Positions 1-7,822 of a DNA stretch of 64,000 nucleotides are shown here, one piece after another. Source of the stretch: BTUB01 sp963836585. GTDB taxonomy: Bacteria > Babelota > Babeliae > Babelales > Vermiphilaceae. The DNA lies in the NCBI GenBank assembly GCA_963836585.1, contig CAWIJV010000003.1, positions 434,001 through 498,000 on the forward strand. The letters run 5' to 3'. The translations under genes and the position numbers were made by a program. The notes beneath the pieces were generated by a model, which did not search any database, was not told the origin of the DNA, and worked only from the letters and a program-made list of their open reading frames with translations. Positions within the stretch are counted from its first letter, which is position 1. Each line of letters opens with the position of its first letter.

Positions 1-309
1 AAAAAATTTACCGATGATTTGCATCATCTGGAGCCGTTTGGCAATCAAAATAGCCAGCCCGGGTTTTATGTAAAAGATGCGGTGATGGTGCAAAAACCAA
101 CCATGCTTAAAGATGCACATGTAAAATGCTCAGTCTTTGCTGATGGGATTATCAAGCCGCTTATCTTTTTTAATCGGCCGGAACTGTATCAGCAGCTGCA
201 TGATATTGGCTCCGATTCATTTGACTTGGCAGTAAATGTGAGCGAAAATCACTGGAATGGAAAAGTTTCCATTGAGTTGCTGGGTATTGATATAGCGTTT
301 AAAGGCTGA
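1..309 (+). CDS. recJ: RecJ single-strand exonuclease, C-terminal fragment
   Basis: The reading frame is open from base 1, so the gene begins upstream and only the last 102 residues are visible. They carry the LEPFGNQNSQPGF stretch typical of the RecJ C-terminal OB-like region, followed by the family's pattern of short beta strands ending in IELLGIDIAF. RecJ degrades single-stranded DNA 5' to 3' in recombination and mismatch repair. The catalytic DHH motifs lie outside the window, so activity cannot be judged. A TTG at base 19 could be mistaken for a start but lies inside the gene. The DUF433 antitoxin gene follows after 26 bases. Confidence 0.8.
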   Translation, partial: KKFTDDLHHLEPFGNQNSQPGFYVKDAVMVQKPTMLKDAHVKCSVFADGIIKPLIFFNRPELYQQLHDIGSDSFDLAVNVSENHWNGKVSIELLGIDIAFKG

Positions 310-335
310 CGCCTTTAAATTTACAAGGAGATTTT

Positions 336-584
336 ATGACTAATAAAACAAATTTATTAAAACGCATTGTGATTAATCCAAAAATTATGGTGGGCAAACC
401 CACCATTGCCGGCACCCGACTGACGGTGCAATTTATTTTGCGCCTTCTTGCCCAAGGCATGACTACCCAGGAAATTCTTGATGAATACAAAGGATTGACT
501 CTAGAAGATATTCAAGCGTGTTTATTTTTTGCCACTGAAGCTCTTGATAGTAGTTCTTTTGTGCCTTTGACTGTGGAAAGCTAG
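336..584 (+). CDS. DUF433 family antitoxin
   Basis: This 82-residue protein has the DUF433 signature: RIVINPKIMVGKPTIAGTR followed by a helical segment with LLAQGMTTQEIL. DUF433 proteins are small winged-helix-like proteins that act as antitoxins and probable autorepressors next to DUF5615 PIN-like toxins. Exactly that partner follows after 4 bases, so the pair is a likely type II toxin-antitoxin operon. The ribosome binding site AAGGAG lies just upstream of the ATG. A second DUF433 gene is at 45258-45470 without such a partner. The family assignment is firm; the antitoxin role is inferred from context. Confidence 0.85.
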   Translation: MTNKTNLLKRIVINPKIMVGKPTIAGTRLTVQFILRLLAQGMTTQEILDEYKGLTLEDIQACLFFATEALDSSSFVPLTVES

Positions 585-588
585 TCTC

Positions 589-954
589 ATGAGATTTATG
601 ATTGATGAATGTGTGGGACCGACTATTGCTGAGTGGTTAAAATTAATGGGTCATGATGTGATTTCTTCATATGATGCGATGCGAGGTTTTGCTGATGATG
701 AGGTGCTGAAGAAAGCATGTCATGAAAATCGCATTGTTATTACCAGCGATAAAGATTTTGGTGATCTGGTTTTTCGACAAAATATGGACCATTGTGGTGT
801 AATTTTGCTTCGCTTAATTGACGAACGGCCTTCGCAAAAGATGAAAGTGATCCGTGATGCTTTGGATAATTACTCAAAAAGTCTAGATGGCAATTTTTTA
901 GTGGTTACTGAAACATCTGTTCGGATAGTAACAGCGCAAAATCAAAGAAGTTAA
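589..954 (+). CDS. DUF5615 PIN-like toxin
   Basis: This 121-residue protein begins MRFMIDECVG and has ADDEVLKKA in the middle and VITSDKDFGDLVF after it. These are the acidic positions expected of the PIN-like nuclease fold (D6/E7, the D-D-E cluster and the D-K-D-F segment). DUF5615 proteins are predicted RNases that pair with DUF433 antitoxins, and the upstream gene is one. The gap of 4 bases implies translational coupling. The acidic residues I can see are intact, so there is no sign of inactivation. The RNase activity is family inference. Confidence 0.82.
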   Translation: MRFMIDECVGPTIAEWLKLMGHDVISSYDAMRGFADDEVLKKACHENRIVITSDKDFGDLVFRQNMDHCGVILLRLIDERPSQKMKVIRDALDNYSKSLDGNFLVVTETSVRIVTAQNQRS

Positions 955-964
955 TGGGATTATA

Positions 965-1651
965 ATGATCATTACTATCGATGGGCCATCGGTGAGTGGC
1001 AAAACAACCGTTGCCCGCATGTTGGCGCGGCATTTGCAGTATCAGTATCTTGCCTCCGGACTATTATTTCGTGGATTGGCGTACGCATTAACGCATGCAT
1101 TGCATTACACTGAATCTACACTGGCCCATGCCACTTTTGATGATATTGCCGCAGCGCTATCGCCGCAGATTTTTAAGTATGAATATTCTTGCCAAGTGGG
1201 CGAGCGATTATTTTTCAAGGGCACTGATATCACGGCGCTCTTGGCGGATGAGAAAATTGGTATGGGTGCTTCATTGATCGGTTCCAATCCTTTTGCGCGC
1301 GCCGGATTGGCAGCGCTGCAACATGCTATTGCGGATAATAAAAATACCGTGACTGACGGCCGCGATGCTGGTTCAGTTATTTTTCCGTGCGCCGCATTTA
1401 AATTTTTTTTGACTGCCTCCTTGGAGGAGCGGGCCATGCGTTGGCAAAAAAATCAGCAGGCAAAGGGCAGGGCGATCAGCATTGAGCAGGCCCACAGTGA
1501 AATTAGCGAGCGGGATGCACGCGATAGCAATCGGCCGGTGGCGCCGCTGCGCGTGCCTGAAGGAGCGGTGATTATTGATAGCTCCGGCTTGCGTGCAGAG
1601 CAGGTTTTGCAAAAAATGTTGGATGTTATTGAGAATAAACCGTCCGCCTAA
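965..1651 (+). CDS. cmk: Cytidylate kinase
   Basis: A 228-residue protein of normal family length. It opens with the P-loop GPSVSGKTTVARML and has the CMP-kinase segments TDGRDAGSVIFP and RDARDSNRPVAPL (NMP-binding and lid residues). It phosphorylates CMP and dCMP to the diphosphates in pyrimidine salvage. The ATG at 965 immediately precedes the P-loop, so the start is secure although the ribosome binding site is weak. The last codons form the left arm of a strong hairpin at 1635-1664. Confidence 0.93.
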   Translation: MIITIDGPSVSGKTTVARMLARHLQYQYLASGLLFRGLAYALTHALHYTESTLAHATFDDIAAALSPQIFKYEYSCQVGERLFFKGTDITALLADEKIGMGASLIGSNPFARAGLAALQHAIADNKNTVTDGRDAGSVIFPCAAFKFFLTASLEERAMRWQKNQQAKGRAISIEQAHSEISERDARDSNRPVAPLRVPEGAVIIDSSGLRAEQVLQKMLDVIENKPSA

Positions 1652-1664
1652 GCGAACGGTTTAT
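1635..1664 (+). terminator. Hairpin over the cmk stop codon
   Basis: ATAAACCGTCCGC (1635-1647) pairs with GCGAACGGTTTAT (1652-1664) with one mismatch, and the 4-base loop holds the cmk TAA stop. No T-run follows. A second hairpin at 1665-1685 (GTAAATTC/GAGTTTAC) comes directly after. It may work as a bidirectional end between cmk and the minus-strand aquaporin operon. Confidence 0.5.
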
Positions 1665-1694
1665 GTAAATTCTCGGCGAGTTTACGAGCCGATT

Positions 1695-1832
1695 CTAGTA
1701 ATTATATTCAGTATCATCATACTGATAATCCGGCGTAGCCGGATGACATTTCATGCACCGAGGAATTGGGCGGTTCCAGCAACAGCCGGGCGCCAGCAAT
1801 AGTGCGGCGAGTGCAAAAAAAACCGCTTTCAT
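1695..1832 (-). CDS. Tiny exported Cys-containing peptide coupled to aquaporin
   Basis: This 45-residue frame starts with an ATG (1830-1832) that overlaps the aquaporin stop TGA (1829-1831) as ATGA, the arrangement used for translational coupling elsewhere in this window. It begins MKAVFFALAALLLAPGCC, a hydrophobic signal with a lipobox-like end, followed by a short mature part with RCMKCH and a Tyr/Asp-rich tail. No family is recognised. The proline before GC makes a true lipobox uncertain. Two hairpins, at 1708-1725 and 1728-1744, lie inside its coding sequence. It could be spurious, but the overlap and signal-like N-terminus argue for a real gene. Confidence 0.5.
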   Translation of the reverse strand: MKAVFFALAALLLAPGCCWNRPIPRCMKCHPATPDYQYDDTEYNY

Positions 1833-2455
1833 CGTTCATCATCAGGTATCAAGTGATGGAACACATAGGATGCCACAAACGCGCCCAAGAGGCCGCCCGC
1901 AACATATAATCCTACATTTTTCCAGACGACAGCAACCCCTTTGAATAGGCCCAAAAGATTGGCGCCTACGGAGATTGCCGGGTTAAACAAGCCACCCGAA
2001 ATTGGGCCGCCGACCATGCCGAGTGCCGGAATGGTAAAACCGATAACAAATCCGGCAGCAGTGCTGGCGCGGAATCGTTTGGTGTGCATTACTACCAGTA
2101 CCACTAGAGCAAAGACAAATGCCAGTAATACCTCAACGATAAACGCTTGGAGGAATGTGGCACTCGCATTTGGAGTTGGGATAGACACCTGGCCCACAAG
2201 GAAGAGCGCCAGTGAATAGGCGGCAAGACCGCCCAGAACTTGGGCGCAAATGTAGCGCAAGCATTGCTGCCAGCTCATTTTACCCGCAAGGGCCGTGGCA
2301 AAAGAAACGACCGGATTATAGTGTGCACCCGATACTGAGGCGCCAATATAGATCCAGGCCATCAGCATGGTGGCAACGGCAAGAGGATTTGAGGTGACGG
2401 CAAAGGCAAGCACCAAGAATAAGGTGCCCAAAAACTCTATTATCATTCTCTTCAT
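1829..2455 (-). CDS. MIP-family aquaporin/glycerol channel
   Basis: This 208-residue membrane protein has six hydrophobic spans and the two half-helix motifs of the MIP family. The first reads GAHYNPVVSF (NPV in place of the usual NPA) and the second GGLFNPAISVG. It is a passive channel in the inner membrane for water or small neutral solutes. Substrate preference cannot be read reliably from the motifs. The start has an excellent ribosome binding site (AAAGGAG, 6 bases before the ATG). The gene is followed, with a 4-base overlap, by a tiny exported peptide frame. Confidence 0.88.
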   Translation of the reverse strand: MKRMIIEFLGTLFLVLAFAVTSNPLAVATMLMAWIYIGASVSGAHYNPVVSFATALAGKMSWQQCLRYICAQVLGGLAAYSLALFLVGQVSIPTPNASATFLQAFIVEVLLAFVFALVVLVVMHTKRFRASTAAGFVIGFTIPALGMVGGPISGGLFNPAISVGANLLGLFKGVAVVWKNVGLYVAGGLLGAFVASYVFHHLIPDDER

Positions 2456-2540
2456 ACAAAACTCCTTTGGTTATATGTTGAAAAAAAGAAATAATAACAG
2501 ATCTGAATTTAGTCAGGCTTTTGGGTTTTAGTCAAGAGTG

Positions 2541-2670
2541 GATTCGATACAACGCCTTCGGCGTCACTCACCACGAACGGAAAAAACCGTTCGCCCCCGA
2601 CTTTGCCAAGGCTTCGTCGGGCAGGCTGAGTTTGGCGTACCTGTCCTCCGTAGCTTTATGCGTAGGAGGA
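2541..2670 (-). repeat. Composite palindromic repeat cluster
   Basis: This lies in the 311-base gap between the aquaporin start and the first Cys-rich gene (2456-2766), which holds no credible gene. Read on the minus strand it contains, in order: hairpin A (TCCTCC/GGAGGA arms at 2644-2649 and 2665-2670), the pair GCAGG (2621-2625) with CCTG (2640-2643) closing a 14-base loop, hairpin B (CCCGAC 2596-2601 with GTCGGG 2616-2621), the palindrome CGAACGG/CCGTTCG (2574-2593), and a stem ACGCC-TTC-GGCGT (2552-2564). The same plans recur near 10.4, 17.0, 49.8 and 54.1 kb. Confidence 0.75.
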
Positions 2671-2766
2671 TCGAAGGGGCGATGTAGTACAGGAGCCTTA
2701 AAGATGCCGGGTGGCACCCCCAAGACTCCTATGACTTGTAGCGTTTATGCAACGCTAAGCGTGTGG

Positions 2767-3072
2767 TTAGTTGATTTGGTTGCCTTGTTCGTCGAAGCAG
2801 CCTTTGTAAACAGGATACGCTTCGATTTCTTCAACCTTACCTTCACATGGTTCATATTCCAAGTGACAAACTTGCTTGTAATAACCAGGGTGGTCGCAAG
2901 TTTTACGGATTCTCACTGGCTCTGGCGCTAATTTACAGCCAGTTGCACATGAGCGCTTAGGCGCACATGACTTTTTGCAACATCCGTTGCCAAAGAATCC
3001 ACCAAATGAGGTTAAAGAAACAAACAACAACATAACCGCAGCGATACGCGCTGCATTAATGAAGGTCTTCAT
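2767..3072 (-). CDS. Exported 9-Cys envelope protein, short paralogue
   Basis: This 101-residue protein has a signal peptide (MKTFINAARIAAVMLLFVSL) and a mature part with nine cysteines, including KKSCAPKRSC, KTCDHPGYY, CHLEYEPCEG and KGCFDEQGN. All nine align with the paralogue at 3289-3672, which has a longer tail. The function is unknown. Small Cys-rich lipoproteins that cross-link an envelope lacking much peptidoglycan are known in Chlamydiae (OmcA type), and a similar role is only a guess. It has its own promoter (3115-3144) and ribosome binding site (AAAGGAG). Confidence 0.8.
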   Translation of the reverse strand: MKTFINAARIAAVMLLFVSLTSFGGFFGNGCCKKSCAPKRSCATGCKLAPEPVRIRKTCDHPGYYKQVCHLEYEPCEGKVEEIEAYPVYKGCFDEQGNQIN

Positions 3073-3114
3073 ACCTTCTCCTTTATTAAAGGGTTAATGA
3101 ATATTTCTACTTTT

Positions 3115-3144
3115 ATACTATAAGAAAAAGGCCTCACATTGCAA
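3115..3144 (-). promoter_or_regulatory. Promoter of the short Cys-rich gene
   Basis: On the minus strand, TTGCAA (3139-3144) and TAGTAT (3115-3120) are 18 bases apart, about 43 bases before the start codon. The paralogue's promoter has the same spacing, and both are followed by the shared string AGTAGAAAT, so the promoter was duplicated with the gene. Confidence 0.5.
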
Positions 3145-3241
3145 TAATTTTGTTACAAATAGAAAATAAACAGGGTAAAAGGGATCAAAAAGGGCTAAAA
3201 TGGGGTAAATAAAGGCTTTTTTGGCTGTTTTGGACAACAGA

Positions 3242-3265
3242 AAGCCCAGGCAGAAGCCTGGGCTT
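3242..3265 (-). terminator. Terminator after the long Cys-rich gene
   Basis: AAGCCCAGGC (3242-3251) and GCCTGGGCTT (3256-3265) form a perfect 10-bp stem with a 4-base loop. On the minus strand it follows the stop of the gene ending at 3289 and is followed by a T-rich CTTTCTGTT run. Confidence 0.75.
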
Positions 3266-3288
3266 CGAGCTTGTAAAATCAGGGTGTT

Positions 3289-3672
3289 TTACTTGCTACG
3301 GCTGTATGATTTTGGAACGCGTACGTCGATTTGAACATCGTTGGTGTATGCTGCGCTGTCTGAATTCATCATTGAACGTCCGCCGTTCATAGGATTACCT
3401 TGTTCATCGAAGCAACCTTTAAAGATTGGCATCGCGGTAATTTCTTCAACTTTACCTTCGCAAGGTTCGTACTCTAAGTGACAAACTTGCTTATAGTAAC
3501 CTGGGTGATCACAGGTTTTACGGATTTTAACCGGTTCTGGTGATAATTTGCAACCAGTTGAGCATGAACGTTTAGGCGCGCACGCTTTTTTGCAGCAACC
3601 TGCAACCGCGGTTAATGAAACAAACAACAGCATAACAACAGCGATACGCGCTGCATTAATGAAGGTCTTCAT
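3289..3672 (-). CDS. Exported 9-Cys envelope lipoprotein, long paralogue
   Basis: A 127-residue protein with a signal peptide ending LTAVAGCC, a good lipobox (VAGC). It is a tandem duplicate of the gene at 2767-3072: signal peptide, all nine cysteines and the segment around CDHPGYYKQVCHLEYEPC are nearly identical. It adds a 27-residue Ser/Asp/Arg tail. Lipid anchoring to an envelope membrane is likely; the function is unknown. Each copy has its own promoter, ribosome binding site (AAAGGAGAAGGT) and, here, terminator, consistent with high expression of an abundant structural protein. Confidence 0.8.
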   Translation of the reverse strand: MKTFINAARIAVVMLLFVSLTAVAGCCKKACAPKRSCSTGCKLSPEPVKIRKTCDHPGYYKQVCHLEYEPCEGKVEEITAMPIFKGCFDEQGNPMNGGRSMMNSDSAAYTNDVQIDVRVPKSYSRSK

Positions 3673-3720
3673 ACCTTCTCCTTTTATAAGAGGTTAGTGA
3701 AACTATACATTTCTACTAAC

Positions 3721-3750
3721 ATCATAAGAGATATGAAGCCTATTTTTCAA
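3721..3750 (-). promoter_or_regulatory. Promoter of the long Cys-rich gene
   Basis: On the minus strand, TTGAAA (3745-3750) and TATGAT (3721-3726) are separated by 18 bases, each one base from the sigma-70 consensus. The string AGTAGAAAT follows, as at the paralogue. Confidence 0.55.
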
Positions 3751-3810
3751 TAGATTATTCAAATAGAATTAAAAAATGTGAACAAAATGGGCTAAAGTAC
3801 GGGACTTTTA

Positions 3811-6201
3811 TTACTTTTTACGGCTCTTTCTCTTGTGCTTTTTTGACGCCCGCTTTATGCGGGTTAGTGGAGAGGTGGCAAAAGAGGCGTTTAATACCTC
3901 GTCCATCGTGTTGGCGTAGACAATGGTGAGATCCTTGAGGTTGATCTCTTTGCTCATTTCCTGGATATCATCAGCATTTTCGAATGGAATGATCACCGTT
4001 TTAATCTCGTGTTGCTTGGCGGCTAGCAGTTTTTCCTTGAGTCCGCCGATAGCCAAAACACGGCCTTGCAGAGTAATCTCCCCCGTCATGGCCAGATCAG
4101 CAAGAATTGGCTTCTTGGTGAGCGCTGAAACAATCGCGGTGCAGATGCCAATACCGGCCGAGGGGCCATCTTTGGGCGTTGCGCCTTCAGGAATATGGAT
4201 ATGGATATCTTTGTGTGAATAGAATGAATCTTTAAGCCCCAGCTGCTGAGCCCGTGAGCGAATATAGCTTAATGCTGCATGAGCAGATTCTTGCATCACA
4301 TCACCCAGTTGTCCGGTGAGGGTGAGAGCCCCCTTGCCCGGGAGAACCGTTGTTTCAATCTCCATCACATCGCCCCCCATCTCAGTCCAGGCAAGCCCGG
4401 TAACAATGCCCACCTTATCTTTGGTGAGATTGAGGCTGGTCTTTTTGAATTTCGGGTTACCCAGCCATTCTTTAACCAGCGCATCGGTGACCACAATCGT
4501 TTCCCGTTTTGCATCTTTGAGCAGTATCTGAATTGCTTTGCGCATCAGTTTTGCCAGGGTGCGCTCCAGTTGGCGTACACCCGCTTCTTTGGTGTATTGA
4601 TTAATGACCATGTGCAAAATATCGGTACTAATATGAAACTGCTCGGGAGTGAGGCCATATTCATCAAGATTTTTGGGGATAAGAAAGTCGAGCGCGATCG
4701 CCGCCTTTTCTGCTTCGGTGTAGCCTGAAAGGCTGATAATTTCCATCCGATCAAACAGGGGATAGGGAATCCCTTCTAAGGTGTTGGCTGTCGCGATAAA
4801 CATCACCTTTGAAAGATCATATTCCATATCCATAAAGTGATCCACAAAGCTTTTATTTTGTTCCGGATCAAGCACTTCCAGGAGTGCTGAGGCCGGATCA
4901 CCATGCATATCCCGGCTCATCTTATCGATCTCATCCAGGAGGATCACCGCATTGATGGTCTTAGCTTTTTTCATCGCTTGAATAATTTTGCCCGGCAGAG
5001 CCCCAATATAGGTTCTGCGGTGGCCGCGAATTTCTGCTTCATCCTTGATGCCACCCAGCGAAATACGCACAAATTCACGATCAAGGCTTTCGGCAATTGA
5101 GGAGGCCAGGGAGGTTTTACCCACTCCCGGAGGGCCCACGAGGCAGATAATCGGTGCTCGATTCATATTTTTTGAGAACTTTTTGGCAGCCAGAAATTCG
5201 ATGATGCGCTCTTTGGGCTTTAAAAGGCCCGCATGCCGTTTATTGAGAATTTTTTCAGCCTGAGCCAAGCTGATGGCATCTTTGCTCATCGTATTCCAGG
5301 GCAAAGAGAGGATCCAATCAATATAGTTTCGGCTTACCACTGCTTCTGATGAAAGAGGAGGCATCTGCTCCAAACGGCGCAGTTCTTTGTCGATCTTTTC
5401 TTCTGCTTCAGCCGATAGGCCTAATGTTTTAGCTTTTGTGCGCAAAGCAGCGATCTCAAGGGAGAGATCTTCACGCCCCAACTCTTTTTGAATTGCCTTA
5501 ATCTGCTCAGTTAAGTAATACTCTTTTTGATTTTTTTCAACCGAGGTCTGAATGCGGCCGCGGATGCGTTGCTCTGTCTGAAGAATTTCAATCTCTTTCG
5601 TGAGAAATGAGCAGACGGTAAACATGCGCTGTTGTAAATCGGGTGTCTCCAGAATGTGCTGGCGATTTTCCAAGGAAAGATTTCTAATTTGTACGGCGAT
5701 GGTATCGGTAATATTATCGATATCTTGAGGAGACTTCACGTTATTAGTTAAGTCTGCGGGCGCTTTTTCATTAAGGCGGGAATAATCAGTATATAATCCA
5801 TTCAGTTGCCGCCAGAGCGCTTCCAGCTCCAGTGTATCTTCATTGCTGGTGGTGGGGATATCTTGGCAGTGAGCGATGATGAAGCCATTATAATGCTCGG
5901 AGCGTACCATCTTGGCCCGGCAAATACCTTCGGCCAGGAGCTTAAGGGAACCATTGGGCAGGCGCATCACTTCTAAGATGGCGGATCGAGTGCCATACTC
6001 GAAGACATCCAGCTCAGCAGGATTTTCTGTTTTGGGATCTCTTTGACTGGTGATAAAGAGGGATTGCTGGTTTTTGAGTGCAAAACCGACCGCATCGATA
6101 GAGGTAGGGCGGCCTACAATAATAGGAATAATGCTTTTGGGCAGCATCACCACATTTTTTAGGGGAAGGAGCGGAAGGGGATTGATTATTTGCGGTTCCA
6201 T
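3811..6201 (-). CDS. lon: ATP-dependent protease Lon
   Basis: This 796-residue protein has the full Lon architecture: an N-terminal substrate-binding domain (about 10-205), a coiled linker, and an AAA+ module with Walker A GPPGVGKT (356-363) and Walker B LLDEID (421-426). The C-terminal Ser-Lys protease domain has PKDGPSAG (Ser681) and GRVLAIGGLKEK (Lys722). The tail ends in a very basic Lys/Arg stretch. Lon degrades misfolded and regulatory proteins in the cytoplasm. The start at 6201 is preceded by GAGG. It is divergent from the first NTT gene, with 170 bases between. Confidence 0.97.
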   Translation of the reverse strand: MEPQIINPLPLLPLKNVVMLPKSIIPIIVGRPTSIDAVGFALKNQQSLFITSQRDPKTENPAELDVFEYGTRSAILEVMRLPNGSLKLLAEGICRAKMVRSEHYNGFIIAHCQDIPTTSNEDTLELEALWRQLNGLYTDYSRLNEKAPADLTNNVKSPQDIDNITDTIAVQIRNLSLENRQHILETPDLQQRMFTVCSFLTKEIEILQTEQRIRGRIQTSVEKNQKEYYLTEQIKAIQKELGREDLSLEIAALRTKAKTLGLSAEAEEKIDKELRRLEQMPPLSSEAVVSRNYIDWILSLPWNTMSKDAISLAQAEKILNKRHAGLLKPKERIIEFLAAKKFSKNMNRAPIICLVGPPGVGKTSLASSIAESLDREFVRISLGGIKDEAEIRGHRRTYIGALPGKIIQAMKKAKTINAVILLDEIDKMSRDMHGDPASALLEVLDPEQNKSFVDHFMDMEYDLSKVMFIATANTLEGIPYPLFDRMEIISLSGYTEAEKAAIALDFLIPKNLDEYGLTPEQFHISTDILHMVINQYTKEAGVRQLERTLAKLMRKAIQILLKDAKRETIVVTDALVKEWLGNPKFKKTSLNLTKDKVGIVTGLAWTEMGGDVMEIETTVLPGKGALTLTGQLGDVMQESAHAALSYIRSRAQQLGLKDSFYSHKDIHIHIPEGATPKDGPSAGIGICTAIVSALTKKPILADLAMTGEITLQGRVLAIGGLKEKLLAAKQHEIKTVIIPFENADDIQEMSKEINLKDLTIVYANTMDEVLNASFATSPLTRIKRASKKHKRKSRKK

Positions 6202-6371
6202 GGGGCCTCATAGTCTTTTAAAATCAATATGATTTTATCATAAGAGAAGGGGATTGTCTTTAGCTATTCGATATTTCTTTTTACAAATCATTAATCTTTT
6301 GATAGGCTTTAGCTGTTGTTTGTAATCATTTACCTATTCCTATCTTTCTTCTTTTTAAAGGGTTGCATGCT

Positions 6372-7754
6372 ATGCTAGCGAAAGCTTCTCATTATGGTAC
6401 TTCTTTTTTAAAAGCCTGGTTTGGCGATTTTAAGCGAGAAGAACTTAAAAAATTTCTTAAGTTAGGCACTATTTTTGCCTTTGTTATTGGAGTCTATTGG
6501 ACGCTCCGTCCTTTAAAAGACTCCATTTTTAGTTCTATGGCCCATGCTGATAATCAGCCGTACGCCAAGTTGGTCTCTTTGGTTGTTTTGTTCCCCATGG
6601 TAATGATCTACAGCAAATTAGTAGACAGTGTTGCACGCCATAAGTTGTTTTATATTATTGGCAGCGCCTATTGTGTTGGCACCGTGATTTTGGGCTGTCT
6701 ATTCATGCATCCAACCATTGGCTTGGCTAATACCACCGTTGATGCGCATCGTTGGATCGCGTGGGTTTGGTATGTGTTTGTGGAAAGTTATGGATCGATC
6801 GTAGTTGCTCTTTTCTGGGCATTCGCTGCCGACATGGTGGTTCCTGAATCGGCCAAGCGTGGTTTCCCGCTCGTGGTGATGATTGGCCAGTTGGGCGCGA
6901 TCTTTGGGCCTTACTTCTTTACGCCGTTGGGTAAAAAATATTTTGGCAATAGCGGACCAACAGTGATTATCTGTGGTGGGCTTATTCTTGCTATGATGCT
7001 GGGAATCTTCTTATTTATGAAGACAACCCCAAGCAGCGAAATGGTTGGCTATCACAGCCATGATAAGGGCGACAGCAAAAAATCTGAGCCGGGCTTCTTG
7101 GAAGGCTTATTGCTTATGCTGCGCGAGCCGTATTTGCTGGGCATTTTTGCCGTGATTAGTATTTATGAAATTATTATTACGATTATCGATTTTAACTTTA
7201 AATACTTGGTCTTTAGCACCTTTGATACTGAAGCGCTGCGCTCAGAGTATTTGGGTGACTATGCGGTGATGGTTAACGTTGTTTCATTCCTCTGCTTGTT
7301 GCTCGGTGTGAGCAATATTCAGCGCCGCTTGGGCATTAAAACTTCTTTGGTGATGATGCCATTTGTTGTCTTGGCGATGGTATTAAGCTTTAAGCTGTCT
7401 CCCGTAGTGAAAGTGCTCTTCTGGATCATGGTGATTGCAAAAGCGGTTAACTATGCCTTGAATGGCCCTGCCATTAAGACGCTCTATGTGCCGACCAGCC
7501 GTGATGTGAAATATAAATCACAAGCATGGATTGAAACGTTTGGATCTCGTAGCTCAAAGGCTGCCGGTTCGGGCATTAATCTGCTCAAGAAACCGTTCCA
7601 AGGTTGGTATGGTGATGCTGCCAAAGGGTTAACAGCCTATATTGCCGTCGCTTCATATCTTTCAGTCGGGTTGCTGGGTGCATGGGTGCTGGTAGCGCTC
7701 TATCTGGGCAAAACGTATGAAAAAGCGGTTGAGCAAGATAAAGTGGTCTGCTAA
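6372..7754 (+). CDS. NTT-family ATP/ADP (nucleotide) translocase, copy 1
   Basis: A roughly 460-residue polytopic membrane protein with about 11-12 spans. It shows NTT-family marks: RPLKDSIFSSM near the N-terminus, VESYGSIVVALFWAF in the middle, and YKSQAWIETFGSRSSKAAGS before the last span. NTT proteins exchange host ATP for bacterial ADP, or import nucleotides, in intracellular bacteria and plastids. The ATG at 6372 is preferred over the TTG at 6363 because AAAGGG lies 9 bases before it. A terminator separates it from a second NTT gene. The exact substrate cannot be read from the sequence. Confidence 0.93.
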   Translation: MLAKASHYGTSFLKAWFGDFKREELKKFLKLGTIFAFVIGVYWTLRPLKDSIFSSMAHADNQPYAKLVSLVVLFPMVMIYSKLVDSVARHKLFYIIGSAYCVGTVILGCLFMHPTIGLANTTVDAHRWIAWVWYVFVESYGSIVVALFWAFAADMVVPESAKRGFPLVVMIGQLGAIFGPYFFTPLGKKYFGNSGPTVIICGGLILAMMLGIFLFMKTTPSSEMVGYHSHDKGDSKKSEPGFLEGLLLMLREPYLLGIFAVISIYEIIITIIDFNFKYLVFSTFDTEALRSEYLGDYAVMVNVVSFLCLLLGVSNIQRRLGIKTSLVMMPFVVLAMVLSFKLSPVVKVLFWIMVIAKAVNYALNGPAIKTLYVPTSRDVKYKSQAWIETFGSRSSKAAGSGINLLKKPFQGWYGDAAKGLTAYIAVASYLSVGLLGAWVLVALYLGKTYEKAVEQDKVVC

Positions 7755-7779
7755 TATTAAAATAAGCTACAGCTAAGAA

Positions 7780-7805
7780 AAAAGGCCTTCGCAAGAAGGC
7801 CTTTT
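7780..7805 (+). terminator. Strong terminator between the two NTT genes
   Basis: AAAAGGCCTTC (7780-7790) pairs perfectly with GAAGGCCTTTT (7795-7805) around a GCAA tetraloop, 25 bases after the first NTT stop. Its presence suggests the two translocases are separately controlled or expressed at different levels. Confidence 0.8.
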
Positions 7806-7822
7806 AGGTAAAGGGAATGTCC

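Noticed and set aside
2521..2931. 136-codon plus-strand open frame
   Set aside because: It covers the palindromic repeat cluster and the antisense of the first Cys-rich gene, which has a signal peptide, promoter and paralogue.
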